A stretch of DNA of 64,000 nucleotides from Usitatibacter rugosus (GCF_013003965.1 NZ_CP053069.1:1891419-1955418), one strand, 5' to 3'. Positions 1 through 9,154 are shown, counted from the first letter of the stretch. The notes: a model not told the origin generated them from the letters alone. Translations and numbers: made by a program.

Positions 1-55
1 CCGCTGCATGGACCTCGCGAACCTGGCCGAGGGCATCGTCCTCGAGAATTCCTGA
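1..55 (+). CDS. DUF47 (PhoU-like) family protein, C-terminal end only
   Basis: Only the last 17 codons are inside the window (reading frame starting at base 2, stop TGA at 53-55). The visible end, RCMDLANLAEGIVLENS, resembles the C-terminus of DUF47 proteins, PhoU-like cytoplasmic partners usually encoded directly upstream of PiT phosphate transporters. The PiT gene starts 5 bases after this stop, which is the expected operon order. The identification rests on this short tail plus the neighbour. Confidence 0.7.
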   Translation, partial: RCMDLANLAEGIVLENS

Positions 56-60
56 CCGCC

Positions 61-1068
61 ATGGGCGGACTGGAGATCGGCCTCGGCACGCTGGTGCTGC
101 TCGTGGTGCTGGCCCTGGCGTTCGACTTCATGAACGGCTTCCACGACGCGGCGAACTCGATCGCCACGGTCGTCTCGACCGGCGTCCTCAGGCCGCAGCA
201 CGCGGTGGCCTTCGCCGCGTTCTTCAACTTCGTCGCGCTCTTCATCTTCCACCTCAAGGTCGCCGCCACGGTGGGCACGGGCATCGTCGATCCCGCGGTG
301 GTAGACCAGTACGTGATCTTCGGCGCGCTGTGCGGCGCGATCGCCTGGAACGGGATCACGTGGTGGTGGGGCCTTCCGTCGTCCTCGTCGCACGCGCTGA
401 TCGGTGGCCTCGTGGGGGCCGCGGCCGCGAAGGTGGGCTTCGGCGCGATCATCACCTCGGGCATCGGCAAGATCGTCCTCTTCATCTTCCTCTCGCCGGC
501 GCTGGGGTTCCTCTTCGGAGGCCTGCTCCTCGTGGTGGTTTCCTGGGTCGTGCGCCGGTCGACGCCCACCCGGGTGGACCGCTGGTTCCGGCGCCTGCAG
601 CTCGTCTCCGCCGGCCTCTATTCGCTCGGCCACGGCGGCAACGACGCGCAGAAGACCATCGGCATCATCTGGCTGGTGCTGATCGCGGCGAACGTCGAGG
701 GCGCCAAGGAGCAGGTGCCCTACTGGGTGGTGATCTCCTGCTACGTGGCCATCGCCCTGGGCACGATGTTCGGCGGCTGGCGCATCGTGAAGACGATGGG
801 GCAGAAGATCACGAAGCTGAAGCCCATCCATGGCTTCTGCGCCGAGACGGGCGGGGCGATCACGCTCTTCCTCGCCTCGTTCCTGGGCGTGCCGGTCTCC
901 ACCACGCACACCATCACCGGTGCCATCGTCGGCGTCGGCTCCACGCGCAACATCAACACCGTGCGCTGGGGCCTGGCGGGCACCATCGTATGGGCGTGGA
1001 TCTTCACGATCCCGGCCTCCGCGCTGATCGCCGCGCTCGGCTGGACGATCGGCCGGCTGATCCTCTAG
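61..1068 (+). CDS. Low-affinity inorganic phosphate transporter, PiT family
   Basis: Integral inner-membrane protein of 335 residues that would import phosphate (as a metal-phosphate complex) by cation symport. Both duplicated PiT signature motifs are visible: NGFHDAAN at residues 25-32 near the N-terminus, and GHGGNDAQKTIG from about residue 190 at the start of the second half. About ten hydrophobic segments alternate with short loops. The length matches short bacterial PiT proteins. ATG at 61 follows the DUF47 stop by 5 bases, so the two are almost certainly co-transcribed and probably co-translated. No strong Shine-Dalgarno is visible, which is common in tightly packed operons. The bacterial pit symbol is not assigned because several paralogues exist. 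Confidence 0.95.
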   Translation: MGGLEIGLGTLVLLVVLALAFDFMNGFHDAANSIATVVSTGVLRPQHAVAFAAFFNFVALFIFHLKVAATVGTGIVDPAVVDQYVIFGALCGAIAWNGITWWWGLPSSSSHALIGGLVGAAAAKVGFGAIITSGIGKIVLFIFLSPALGFLFGGLLLVVVSWVVRRSTPTRVDRWFRRLQLVSAGLYSLGHGGNDAQKTIGIIWLVLIAANVEGAKEQVPYWVVISCYVAIALGTMFGGWRIVKTMGQKITKLKPIHGFCAETGGAITLFLASFLGVPVSTTHTITGAIVGVGSTRNINTVRWGLAGTIVWAWIFTIPASALIAALGWTIGRLIL

Positions 1069-1153
1069 CTTTCGGGGGTCGTTGGCGGGATTCCCGCCGC
1101 AATCTCGTTCTATCCGGTGAGCGCCCCCATTCCGGGCGCGACTGGAGGCGACG

Positions 1154-1600
1154 ATGAGGAAGCTCCCCCTGGTAGTCCTGCTCGCGGCGCTGGCCGTGCC
1201 CCCGGCCCTGGCCGACTGGGACGAAGCGCGCGAGAAGCGCGACGCCGCGGAGCGCAAGGCGCAAGCCGCCGAGAGCGCGCGCAAGAAAGCCGAGATGGAT
1301 CGCATCCGGAGCGATACCGAGCTCAAGGCGGCCCGCGCCTACCTGGGGCCGGCCGCGGAGGGCAAGTCCGACGCCGAGGCCAGGCGCCTCTACGCCGAGA
1401 AGATGGCCGTCATCCAGCGTGCGGGGAAGGGCGATGCGGCCGCGAAGGCGCAGCTCCAGGGCCTGAACCCCGAGCAGCAGGCGCAGATGGACGCGGCCAT
1501 GAAGGGCATGACCGGCAAATCCCTCACCGAGTTCAACTCGATGAGCGACGCCGAGATGAAGGCCTACCAGCGCGACATGGAGAAGAAGTACGGCAAGTAG
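1154..1600 (+). CDS. Small exported Ala/Lys/Glu-rich protein, unknown function
   Basis: Encodes 148 residues starting with a clear Sec signal peptide (MRKLPLVVLLAALAVPPALA, cleavage expected after ALA). The mature part is highly charged and helical. A heptad-like stretch at residues 23-55, rich in Ala, Glu, Arg and Lys, could form a coiled coil. The C-terminal half carries short Met- and Glu-rich helices. There are no cysteines and no recognisable domain. A good Shine-Dalgarno GGAGG (1144-1148) sits 5 bases before the ATG. It stands alone between the PiT gene and a PPOX-family gene. It is a periplasmic protein of unknown role. Confidence 0.75.
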   Translation: MRKLPLVVLLAALAVPPALADWDEAREKRDAAERKAQAAESARKKAEMDRIRSDTELKAARAYLGPAAEGKSDAEARRLYAEKMAVIQRAGKGDAAAKAQLQGLNPEQQAQMDAAMKGMTGKSLTEFNSMSDAEMKAYQRDMEKKYGK

Positions 1601-1667
1601 CGATGCCGTGGCGAACCTTTCGCCGTCCGGGGGGCCTACCTCTCAACGAACACGAAAGGGAATCGCA

Positions 1668-2168
1668 ATGACCGACGAAATCGCCAAGCTGTACGAGATG
1701 ATCGAGGACCTCGACGTCGCGATGATGACCACGCGCCGCCGCGACGGCCACCTGGTCTCGCGAGCGATGTCCACGCAGAAAGCCGCGCCGGGCGCCGACC
1801 TCTGGTTCGTGACCTCGAACGCCACCCACAAGCTGGACGAGCTGATCGAGGACCCGCATGTAAACCTTGCCTACTACAAGGACCGCACGCGGGAATGGAT
1901 TTCCGTCTCCGGGATCGCCACGGTCACGCAGGACCGCGCCACGATCGCGCAGCTTTTCGCCGAGGACTGGAAGGTGTGGTTCGGCCGCGAGGGCGACTCG
2001 CGCCATGGCACCCCGGACGATCCGCGCATCGTGCTGATCGGCGTCGAGGTCCACTCGGCGATGTTCCTCGAGGTGGACAAGCCGCAGCCCGTGGTGCTCT
2101 TCGAGCTGGTGAAGGGCTGGATTACCGGCAAGCCCGCGGAGCTCGGGAAGATGCACCACATCCAATGA
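1668..2168 (+). CDS. Pyridoxamine 5'-phosphate oxidase-like (general stress protein 26 type) flavoprotein
   Basis: Cytoplasmic protein of 166 residues with the split-barrel FMN-binding fold. The start at 1668 is preferred over an in-frame codon 20 codons upstream because GAAAGGG lies 7 bases before it and the family typically begins with a short helix (TDEIAKLYEMIEDLDVAMMTT here). Visible family features are the LVSRAMS strand, the DLWFVTSNATHK segment and the VNLAYYKDRTREWISVSG barrel strand. Proteins of this type are annotated as general stress proteins or F420/FMN split-barrel oxidoreductases; the substrate is usually unknown. It is followed by a palindromic repeat that separates it from the minus-strand operon beyond. 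Confidence 0.88.
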   Translation: MTDEIAKLYEMIEDLDVAMMTTRRRDGHLVSRAMSTQKAAPGADLWFVTSNATHKLDELIEDPHVNLAYYKDRTREWISVSGIATVTQDRATIAQLFAEDWKVWFGREGDSRHGTPDDPRIVLIGVEVHSAMFLEVDKPQPVVLFELVKGWITGKPAELGKMHHIQ

Positions 2169-2188
2169 CCGTCTCGCAAATGACCGTC

Positions 2189-2235
2189 ATTCCCGCGTAG
2201 GCGGGAATCCACCTGGGCCCCCGCTTTCGCGGGGG
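2189..2235. repeat. Double-hairpin dispersed repeat (GTCATTCCCGC family)
   Basis: Two adjacent perfect inverted repeats: ATTCCCGC (2189-2196) with GCGGGAAT (2201-2208), and CCCCCGC (2218-2224) with GCGGGGG (2229-2235). It lies between convergent genes, where it could serve as a bidirectional transcription end. A second copy with the same two-hairpin layout is at 46285-46335. The motif is a common beta-proteobacterial intergenic repeat. Confidence 0.85.
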
Positions 2236-2245
2236 CGACGGTGGT

Positions 2246-3229
2246 TCAGTCGGCCTTGATGCTGGCGTCGGCGACGACCTTGCGCCACATCTCGATCTCG
2301 GTCTTGATCGTCGTGCCGAACTGCTGGGGGGTTCCGCCGGCGGGCGCCACGCCGTCATTCTGGAGCTGGTCCTCGGTCTCCTTGAGCTTCAAGGCCTTCA
2401 CCACCGCGGCGTTGATCTTGTTCACGATCTCCGGCGGCATGCCCTTCGGCCCGATGAGGCCGTGCCACAGCGTCACGTCGTAGCCCGGCACGCCCGCCTC
2501 GATCACCGTCGGCGTGTTCGGCAGCGCGGGAATGCGCTTCGAGGTCGTCACCGCGAGCACGCGCAGCTTCCCGGCGTTGATCTGCGGCATCGCGGTGGAC
2601 GCGCTGCTGAAGAACACCTGCGTCTGCCCCGCGATCGTGTCGGTCATCGCCGGGCCGCTGCCCTTGTAGGGCACGTGCGTCATCTTCGTTCCGGCCTTCA
2701 GGTTGAAGTACTCCGACGCGGCGTGGACGATGCTGCCGGAGCCGGAGCTCGCGAAATAGATCTCGTTGGGCTTGGCCTTCGCGAGCGCCACCAGCTCGCC
2801 CAGTGTCTTCGCGGCGACGTTCGGATTGACGACGATCAGCAGCGGACCCTGCGAGATCTGCACGATCGGCGTCATGTCGGCGACGGGATCGAAGTTGATC
2901 TTGTAGACGCTGGGATTGACCGTGTAGCTGGAGGCGATGAGGGTGAGCGTGTAGCCGTCGGGCGGCGACTTGATGCCCTGCTCGGCGCCGATGTTGCCGC
3001 CGGCCCCGGGCTTGTTCTCCACGATGAACGGCTGCTTCAGCTCTTCCGAGAGGCGCCGTGCGATGTAGCGCGCGATGAAGTCCGAGCCGCCGCCGGGCGC
3101 AAACGGCACGACGATGCGCACCGGCTTGTTCGGCCAGTCGGCGGCCTGGGCGTGGGCGAGCGAAGGCGCGGCGAGGAGCGCGGCGATCGCGAGGGCGATC
3201 CGGACGCGGGCGCGGTGCATCGGGTTCAT
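2246..3229 (-). CDS. Bug-family tripartite tricarboxylate transporter receptor
   Basis: Periplasmic solute receptor of 327 residues (TctC/Bug family). The start at 3229 (MNPMHRARV) has AAGGAG shortly upstream and gives a normal Sec signal peptide ending AHAQA; longer in-frame starts would precede it with unrelated sequence. Family landmarks are PNKPVRIVVPFAPGGGSD just after the signal, VENKPGAGGNIGA, PDGYTL, HVPYKGSGPAMTD and the C-terminal EMWRKVV. It is the last gene of a minus-strand unit after an AcnD-like aconitase and PrpF, so the ligand is plausibly a tri- or dicarboxylate of that pathway. No TctA/TctB membrane subunits are encoded in the window, as is usual for the expanded Bug family. 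Confidence 0.92.
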   Translation of the reverse strand: MNPMHRARVRIALAIAALLAAPSLAHAQAADWPNKPVRIVVPFAPGGGSDFIARYIARRLSEELKQPFIVENKPGAGGNIGAEQGIKSPPDGYTLTLIASSYTVNPSVYKINFDPVADMTPIVQISQGPLLIVVNPNVAAKTLGELVALAKAKPNEIYFASSGSGSIVHAASEYFNLKAGTKMTHVPYKGSGPAMTDTIAGQTQVFFSSASTAMPQINAGKLRVLAVTTSKRIPALPNTPTVIEAGVPGYDVTLWHGLIGPKGMPPEIVNKINAAVVKALKLKETEDQLQNDGVAPAGGTPQQFGTTIKTEIEMWRKVVADASIKAD

Positions 3230-3261
3230 GGATTTCTTCTCCTTGGACGGGTTGTTGTTCT

Positions 3262-4425
3262 TCATGCGGCGACCAGGCGGCGCGTCGGCACGAGCACCGA
3301 GCCTTCCATCAGGCGGCGCGCGGTGCGATAGACGACGGCTTCTTCGACATGCGGCGTGGCGCCGCCGGTGACGCGGGCGGCGACCGGCAGCCGCCCCGAG
3401 GGATGGCCGATCATCAGGTCGGCGTTCGGGTCCTCGGGCAGGCGCGCGAGCTGGGCGGCGATCGTTCCGGGAATGCGCATCGCGGAAGCGAGGCACATCG
3501 CGCCGGTGAGAGGAGACGCGCGGTGGGGCTGCCCCGCGGAGATCGAGCGCACCGTGATGTGCACGTCCGAGGCGGGCAGGATCTTTCCGCTCAGCATCGG
3601 GTTGTCGCGCGGCGTCGAGAGGATGCCGACCTGCGGCATGTTGCGGACTTTCGTGCGCGCCTCGTCCGCGGTCTTCACGATGCCCATGCGCACGGCCGAC
3701 GCGACGCGGATCTCCTCGAAGCGCGCGATCATCGCGGCATCGGCCTCGAGGTCCGCGGGCAGCTCGGTGCCCTGCAGGCCGACGTCCTTCGCGGAAACGA
3801 ACACGACGGGATTCGCGGCATCGACGAACGACACCTCGATCTTGCCAAGCCCGGGAACATCGAGCACGTCGCGGGCGTTGCCCGTCGGCAGCAGCTTGCC
3901 GGTGCCGGCACCACCCGGATCCAGAAATGCGAGGCGGATTGGAGAGCCGGTGCCCGCCACGCCCTGCAGGACGAAATCGCCATCCACCGCGGCCTTGCCG
4001 CCATCGAGTGAGAAGCGCGCGACGATGACCTTGCTCGTGTTGGTGTTGTGGATCCTCACGGTCGCCGTGTCGCCACTCGCGTCGACCAGGCCTTCGTCCA
4101 CCGCGAACGGGCCGACGGCCGAGGAGATGTTCCCGCAGTTGGCCTTGTACTGGACGATCGGCGCGTCGACGGCCACCTGCCCGAATGTGTAGTCGACGTC
4201 GGCATCCGGCCGCGACGGCTTGCCGATGATGGCGATCTTCGAGAGCGACGAGATGCCGCCGCCCAGCCCATCCAGCTGGCGCTTGCCGGGATCGGGGCTG
4301 CCGATGGCGAGCGCGAAGATCGCGTCGCGTTGCTTCGGATCCGCGGGCAGGTCCTCGGCGCGGAACATGATCGCGCGGCTGGTTCCTCCCCGCATGTAGA
4401 CGGCGCGGATGGCGGTTTGCGGCAT
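3262..4425 (-). CDS. prpF: PrpF-family aconitate/2-methylaconitate isomerase
   Basis: 387-residue protein of the PrpF family (diaminopimelate-epimerase-like fold). Known members isomerise 2-methylaconitate for AcnD, tautomerise 4-oxalomesaconate, or convert cis- to trans-aconitate. The N-terminal MRGGTSR, the GLGGGISSLSK segment and CGNISSAVGPFA are present. Lys63 and Cys97 have the same 34-residue spacing as the reported catalytic pair Lys73/Cys107 of Shewanella PrpF. The start at 4425 has GGAGG upstream inside the end of the preceding aconitase gene, from which it is separated by 2 bases. The tight pairing with an aconitase supports the AcnD-PrpF style function, although the actual substrate (methylaconitate versus aconitate) cannot be told from sequence. 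Confidence 0.9.
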   Translation of the reverse strand: MPQTAIRAVYMRGGTSRAIMFRAEDLPADPKQRDAIFALAIGSPDPGKRQLDGLGGGISSLSKIAIIGKPSRPDADVDYTFGQVAVDAPIVQYKANCGNISSAVGPFAVDEGLVDASGDTATVRIHNTNTSKVIVARFSLDGGKAAVDGDFVLQGVAGTGSPIRLAFLDPGGAGTGKLLPTGNARDVLDVPGLGKIEVSFVDAANPVVFVSAKDVGLQGTELPADLEADAAMIARFEEIRVASAVRMGIVKTADEARTKVRNMPQVGILSTPRDNPMLSGKILPASDVHITVRSISAGQPHRASPLTGAMCLASAMRIPGTIAAQLARLPEDPNADLMIGHPSGRLPVAARVTGGATPHVEEAVVYRTARRLMEGSVLVPTRRLVAA

Positions 4426-4427
4426 GG

Positions 4428-7067
4428 TCAGGCAGCCTCCTTTTCGGGTTCGGCGCCGAGACGGCGCAGGACGAACGGCATCATGCCGCCCGCGACCCAC
4501 ACGTGCTGCTCGTTCGGCGTCTCGATGCGGCACTTGAGTTGAATCGTCTCGATCGTCCCGTCGGCGCGATGGATGCGTAGCGGCAGCATCGCGCGCGGTG
4601 CCACGCGGTGCGCGAGGCCTGCGAGATCGAAAGTCTCCGAGCCGTCGAGTCGCAGCGTCTGGCGCGTGACGCCCTCGGGAAACGCGAGCGGCAGGATGCC
4701 CATCATCACGAGGTTCGAGCGGTGGATGCGCTCGAAGCTCTCGGCGATCACGGCGCGTACGCCCAGCAGCGCCGAGCCCTTGGCGGCCCAGTCGCGCGAC
4801 GAGCCCGCTCCGTAGTCGCGTCCGGCGACGATCACCAGCGGCACGCCTTCGGCCGCGTAGCGCTCGGCCGCGTCGAAGATGCTCAGCACTTCGCCACTCG
4901 GCACGTGGCGCGTGATGCCGCCCTCGCGGCCGCCGGCGAGCTCGTTCTTGAGACGAATGTTGGCGAACGTGCCGCGCACCATCACCTCATGGTTCGCGCG
5001 GCGCGATCCGTACGCGTTGAAATCGACGGAGGCCACGCCGCGCTCGCGCAGGTGCAACGCCGCGGGCGAGCCGGCGGCGATGTTGCCCACCGGCGAGATG
5101 TGGTCGGTGGTGATCCCGTCGCCCAGCATCAGCAGCGCGCGTGCGGCTTCGATGTCCGGGACGGGCGCGGCTACGGTCTCGAAGGAATCGAGGTAGGGCG
5201 GGCGGCGAATGTACGTGCTCTTCGCGGCCCACGGGAAGAGCGTGCCCTCCGGAGCCTCGAGCGCGGCCCATTCGGGGCTGCCGTCGAAGAGCGTGGCGTA
5301 GCTTTTCTCGAAGAGCTCCGGGGAGAGCACGTTGGCGCCCAGCTCGGCCACCTCGGCGTTCGAGGGCCACAGCTCTCGTAAGTAAACGGGCTTGCCGTCG
5401 CGGTCGGTGGCGAGCGGCTCCGACGTGAGGTCGATCCCCACGTGGCCCGCGATCGCGTAGGCCACGACGAGCGGCGGGGACATGAGGTAGTTGGCGCGCG
5501 CGAGCGGATGGATGCGGGCTTCGAAGTTGCGGTTGCCCGAGAGCACCGCGCAGGCGACGAGGTCGCGTTCGCGGATCTCCTCGGCGACTTTCGCATCGAG
5601 CTCACCCGAGTTGCCGCCACACGTGGCGCAGCCGTAACCCGCCACCTGGAAGCCGAGCGCGTCGAGATCCCGCTGCAGGCCGCTCGCTTCGAGGTAGCGC
5701 CCCACGACGAGCGAGCCGGGTGTGAGCGAGGTCTTCACCCACGGCTTCGACAGGAGGCCGCGCGCGACGGCCTTCCGCGCGAGCAGGCCGGCAGCGAGCA
5801 TCACGGCCGGGTTCGACGTATTGGTGCAGCTCGTGATCGCGGCCACGACGATCGCGCCGTCGGAAAGCGTGCCCGTATCGGACGCGCCTCGCGTCATCTC
5901 CTCGCGGAAGTTTTCCGGCACGGCGCCGAGTGCCACGCGCGAGTGGGGCTTGCGCGGCCCCGCCACCGTCGGTTCCACGGTGGAGAGATCGAACTCGACG
6001 ACATCGCTGAACGTGGGCTCGCGCGTCTCCGCGTCGCGCCACAGGCCCTGCGCGCGCGCATACGCCTCGACGAGGGCCACTCGCTTGGCATCGCGCCCGG
6101 TGAGCTCGAGATAGCGAAGCGTCTCCGTATCGATCGGGAAGAGGGCGCACGTCGAGCCGAACTCCGGCGCCATGTTGGCGAGCGTGACGCGGTCGGCGAC
6201 CGGGAGTGTCGCGAGCGCGGGGCCGCAGAACTCGACCAGCGCGTCGATCACGCCGAACGCGCGCATCGTCTTCGTGAGTGTCAGCACGAGGTCGGTCGCG
6301 GTGATGCCTTCGCGGAGCTGCCCCGTGAGGCGCACGCCCACGATGCGCCCCAGCGGAACGATGAGCGGCAGGCCCAGCATCGCGGCCTCGGCCTCGATGC
6401 CGCCCACGCCCCAGCCGAGCACGCCGACGCCGTTCACCATCGTGCTGTGGCTGTCGGTGCCGACCATCGTGTCGGGGAAGGCGATCGGTTTTCCGTCGTG
6501 CGTCCCTGTGCGCACGACCTGCGCTATGCGCTCGATGTTCACCTGGTGGAGGATGCCGTTGCCCGGCGGGACGACACGCAGGCTGTCGAACGCGCCCTGC
6601 GCCCAGCGCGCGAGCTGGTAGCGCTCGGCGTTGCGCTCGAACTCGCGCGCGAGGTTGAAGGAGAGCGCCCCGGCGTGGCCCGCGCGGTCGACGATGAGCG
6701 AATGGTCGATCACGAGATCGACGGGGATCTGCGGGTTGATGCGCGACGGCTCGCGGCCCTGGTCTCGCATTGCGTCGCGCAAGGCCGCGAGGTCGACGAG
6801 GGCGGGAATGCCGGTGTAGTCCTGCATCAGGACGCGCGCGGGGTGGAAAGGAACGGCGAGCGTTTGGGGGGCTTCGGGCTTCCAGCGCAGCAGCGTCTCG
6901 AGATCCGCCGCGGTGACGCCGTTGCGCCCCACGTGGCGAAGCACGTTTTCCGCGAGGATGCGAAGGCAGGCCGGGATCGTGTCGACCGCGATGCCCGCCT
7001 CGATCGCGAAGGCATCGACGCTGTAGTACGAGGCACCGCTTTCCGGGGGGAGGGAACGCAGAAACAT
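4428..7067 (-). CDS. Aconitase-family hydratase, AcnD-like
   Basis: 879-residue [4Fe-4S] hydratase of the AcnA/AcnD branch. The cluster cysteines are Cys414 (SCTNTS), Cys480 and Cys483. The second motif reads CATCGGNSG instead of the AcnA-type CTTCIGNSG, and AcnD enzymes also vary here. The C-terminal swivel domain has [14 protein letters not shown] and [11 protein letters not shown]. It is the first gene of a minus-strand operon with prpF 2 bases downstream and a Bug receptor after that. AcnD with PrpF is the Fe/S-dependent route from 2-methylcitrate to 2-methylisocitrate, so this is the best guess. A role on another tricarboxylate is equally compatible with the Bug genes. The 141-base gap upstream is shared with a divergent Bug gene. 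Confidence 0.85.
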   Translation of the reverse strand: MFLRSLPPESGASYYSVDAFAIEAGIAVDTIPACLRILAENVLRHVGRNGVTAADLETLLRWKPEAPQTLAVPFHPARVLMQDYTGIPALVDLAALRDAMRDQGREPSRINPQIPVDLVIDHSLIVDRAGHAGALSFNLAREFERNAERYQLARWAQGAFDSLRVVPPGNGILHQVNIERIAQVVRTGTHDGKPIAFPDTMVGTDSHSTMVNGVGVLGWGVGGIEAEAAMLGLPLIVPLGRIVGVRLTGQLREGITATDLVLTLTKTMRAFGVIDALVEFCGPALATLPVADRVTLANMAPEFGSTCALFPIDTETLRYLELTGRDAKRVALVEAYARAQGLWRDAETREPTFSDVVEFDLSTVEPTVAGPRKPHSRVALGAVPENFREEMTRGASDTGTLSDGAIVVAAITSCTNTSNPAVMLAAGLLARKAVARGLLSKPWVKTSLTPGSLVVGRYLEASGLQRDLDALGFQVAGYGCATCGGNSGELDAKVAEEIRERDLVACAVLSGNRNFEARIHPLARANYLMSPPLVVAYAIAGHVGIDLTSEPLATDRDGKPVYLRELWPSNAEVAELGANVLSPELFEKSYATLFDGSPEWAALEAPEGTLFPWAAKSTYIRRPPYLDSFETVAAPVPDIEAARALLMLGDGITTDHISPVGNIAAGSPAALHLRERGVASVDFNAYGSRRANHEVMVRGTFANIRLKNELAGGREGGITRHVPSGEVLSIFDAAERYAAEGVPLVIVAGRDYGAGSSRDWAAKGSALLGVRAVIAESFERIHRSNLVMMGILPLAFPEGVTRQTLRLDGSETFDLAGLAHRVAPRAMLPLRIHRADGTIETIQLKCRIETPNEQHVWVAGGMMPFVLRRLGAEPEKEAA

Positions 7068-7208
7068 GGGGTAACCACGTTAGCATGGCCGGCCACCACT
7101 GGACCCGCGCTGTTCTATCTGAAGGACCTCTCCTGCCGGTCACTTCCCGGCCAAGGCTGGCGACAGGTAACCTCCCATTTCCGCTCTCCCTCCTCAAAAG
7201 ACAAGCCG

Positions 7209-8189
7209 ATGAAACCGCTTCCCCGCCGCCGCCAGTTGCTCGCCGCCCTTTCGACCCTCCCCCTGCTCGGCGCGCGCGGCGCGCTGGCCCAGGACAAGTG
7301 GCCCAACAAGCCCATCAAGCTGATGATCGGCTTCCCGCCCGGAGGCGGCGCGGACGCGATGGGCCGCCTGGTCGGTGCCAAGCTCGGCGAGCGCCTCGGG
7401 CAGCCGGTCATCATCGACAACAAGACGGGCGCCACCGGCACGATCTGCTCGGACATCGTCGCGAAGTCGCCACCCGACGGCTACACCCTGCAAGTCGCGC
7501 ACATCAACTCGAATGCGATCGGCCCGCTGCTGGTCGCCAAGGGCAAGTTCGACCCGATCAACGACTTCACGCCGATCACGCTGATCGGCATCACGCCGCA
7601 GATGCTGTGCCACCACCCGAAGCACAAGTTCAAGGACGTGCCCGACCTCATCGCGTACGCGAAGGCCAATCCCGGCAAGCTCACGTTCGCATCTTCCGGC
7701 GTGGGCAGCATCCAGCACATCGCCGCGGAGGACTTCAAGCTGCGCGCGGGCGTGGACATGCTGCACGTGCCGTTCAAGGGGACCGGTGAAGCGATGGCGG
7801 CGCTGCTCTCCGGCGACGTGGACCTCACGTTCAGCTCGACGGGCTCCGCGGTGCCGCAGGTGAAGGGCGGGAAGCTGATCCTGCTCGCGGTGGGCTCGCC
7901 CAAGCGGCTCCCCGATTACCCGACCACGCCCGCGATCGCCGAGACGCTGCCGGGCTACGACATCTCCACGTGGTATGGCCTGGCGGGACCGAAGAACCTG
8001 CCGCTGGCGATCGTCGATCGCATCTACACCGAGGTGCAGGCGATCCTCAAGGACCCGGCCGTCGTGAAGCGCTTCGACGAGCTCGACGCCAAGGTGAGCT
8101 CCGGCAGCCCGAAGCAGTTCGGCGATTTCTGGAAAGCCGAGGTCGCGCGCTACCAGAAGCTCATCATCGACGCGAAGATCACAGCATGA
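7209..8189 (+). CDS. Bug-family receptor, first of a tandem pair
   Basis: 326-residue periplasmic receptor. The start MKPLPRRRQLLAAL places a twin-arginine-like motif before the hydrophobic core, so export may be by Tat, as for many Bug proteins. After ALAQ the mature part begins DKWPNKPIKLMIGFPPGGGAD, with IDNKTGATGTICSDIVAKSPPDGYTL and HVPFKGTGEAMAALLSGDVDL further on. It is closely similar along its whole length to the next gene, which it overlaps by ATGA, indicating a recent tandem duplication. It is divergent from the AcnD-like/PrpF operon and probably works with it. The Shine-Dalgarno is weak (AAAAG about 10 bases upstream). Confidence 0.92.
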   Translation: MKPLPRRRQLLAALSTLPLLGARGALAQDKWPNKPIKLMIGFPPGGGADAMGRLVGAKLGERLGQPVIIDNKTGATGTICSDIVAKSPPDGYTLQVAHINSNAIGPLLVAKGKFDPINDFTPITLIGITPQMLCHHPKHKFKDVPDLIAYAKANPGKLTFASSGVGSIQHIAAEDFKLRAGVDMLHVPFKGTGEAMAALLSGDVDLTFSSTGSAVPQVKGGKLILLAVGSPKRLPDYPTTPAIAETLPGYDISTWYGLAGPKNLPLAIVDRIYTEVQAILKDPAVVKRFDELDAKVSSGSPKQFGDFWKAEVARYQKLIIDAKITA

Positions 8190-9154
8190 ATCGGCGCTCG
8201 CTGCTGGCTGCCCTCGCGGCGCTGCCCGTAGTGGGCTCTCCGCTCGCGTGGGCGCAGGACAAATGGCCCACGCGGCCGGTCAAGCTGATGGTGGGCTTTC
8301 CGCCGGGTGGGGGTGGTGACGGCACCGCGCGCCTCGTGGCCGCCAAGCTCACCGACGCACTGGGCCAGCCCGTCATCGTCGAGAACAAAACTGGTGCCAC
8401 GGGCACGATCTGCTCGGAGATCGTCGCCAAGAGCGCGCCCGATGGCTACACGCTGCAAGCGGCGAACGCCAACTCCAACGTGATCGGCGCGCTGCTGCTG
8501 GCCAAGGGCAAGTTCCATCCGGTGGACGACTTCACGCCGATCGGAATCATCGCCACCTCGCCGAACATGCTCTGCCACCATCCGAAGCACAAGTTCAAGG
8601 ACGTGGCGGACCTGATCGCGTACGCGAAGAAAAACCCGGGCAAGCTCACGTTCGCTTCGTCGGGCATCGGCAGCCTCCAGCACTTCGCGGCCGAGGATTT
8701 CAAGCTGCGCGCCGGCGTGGACCTGCTGCACGTCCCGTTCAAGGGGACGGGCGAGGGGCTGGCCGCGTTGCTGGCGGGCGACGTGGACCTCACCTTCAGC
8801 TCCACGGGTACCGCGGTGCCCCAGGTGAAGGGCGGCAAGCTCACGCTGCTCGCGGTGACCACGTCGAAGCGGCTCGCGGAGTATCCGAACGTGCCCGCGA
8901 TCGCCGAGACGCTGCCGGGCTACGAGATCATCACCTGGTACGGCATCGTCGGGCCGAAGGGCATCCCGCAGCCGATCGTCGAGCGCATCAATGCCGCGAT
9001 GCTGGCGTTCGGCCAGAGTCCCGACGTCGTGAAGCGCCTGGACGAGTTCGACGCCAAGCCTTCGTCCATGTCGCCGAAGCAGTTCGGCGACTTCCTGCGC
9101 TCCGAGGTGGCGCGCTACCAGAAGCTCATCGACGACGCGAAGATCTCCGCATGA
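8186..9154 (+). CDS. Bug-family receptor, second of a tandem pair
   Basis: 322-residue paralogue of the preceding gene. The start MNRRSLLAALAALP gives another Tat/Sec-like signal, followed by the mature start DKWPTRPVKLMVGFPPGGGGD. The block around CHHPKHKFKDV and the following DLIAYAKKNPGKLTFASSG are nearly identical in both copies. Differences cluster in ligand-loop regions (for example HINSNAIGP versus NANSNVIGA), so the pair may have diverged in ligand preference. The start overlaps the previous stop (ATGA, 8186-8189) and its own stop overlaps the next start in the same way, so the three genes are translationally coupled. Confidence 0.92.
   Translation: MNRRSLLAALAALPVVGSPLAWAQDKWPTRPVKLMVGFPPGGGGDGTARLVAAKLTDALGQPVIVENKTGATGTICSEIVAKSAPDGYTLQAANANSNVIGALLLAKGKFHPVDDFTPIGIIATSPNMLCHHPKHKFKDVADLIAYAKKNPGKLTFASSGIGSLQHFAAEDFKLRAGVDLLHVPFKGTGEGLAALLAGDVDLTFSSTGTAVPQVKGGKLTLLAVTTSKRLAEYPNVPAIAETLPGYEIITWYGIVGPKGIPQPIVERINAAMLAFGQSPDVVKRLDEFDAKPSSMSPKQFGDFLRSEVARYQKLIDDAKISA

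Noticed and set aside
5442-7208. A long N-terminal extension of the first tandem Bug receptor
   Set aside because: The extension is antisense to the AcnD-like gene; the signal peptide starting at 7209 defines the true start.
7068-7208. Promoter or operator in the divergent gap between the AcnD-like gene and the tandem Bug genes
   Set aside because: No convincing -10/-35 pair or inverted repeat could be identified in this 141-base gap.
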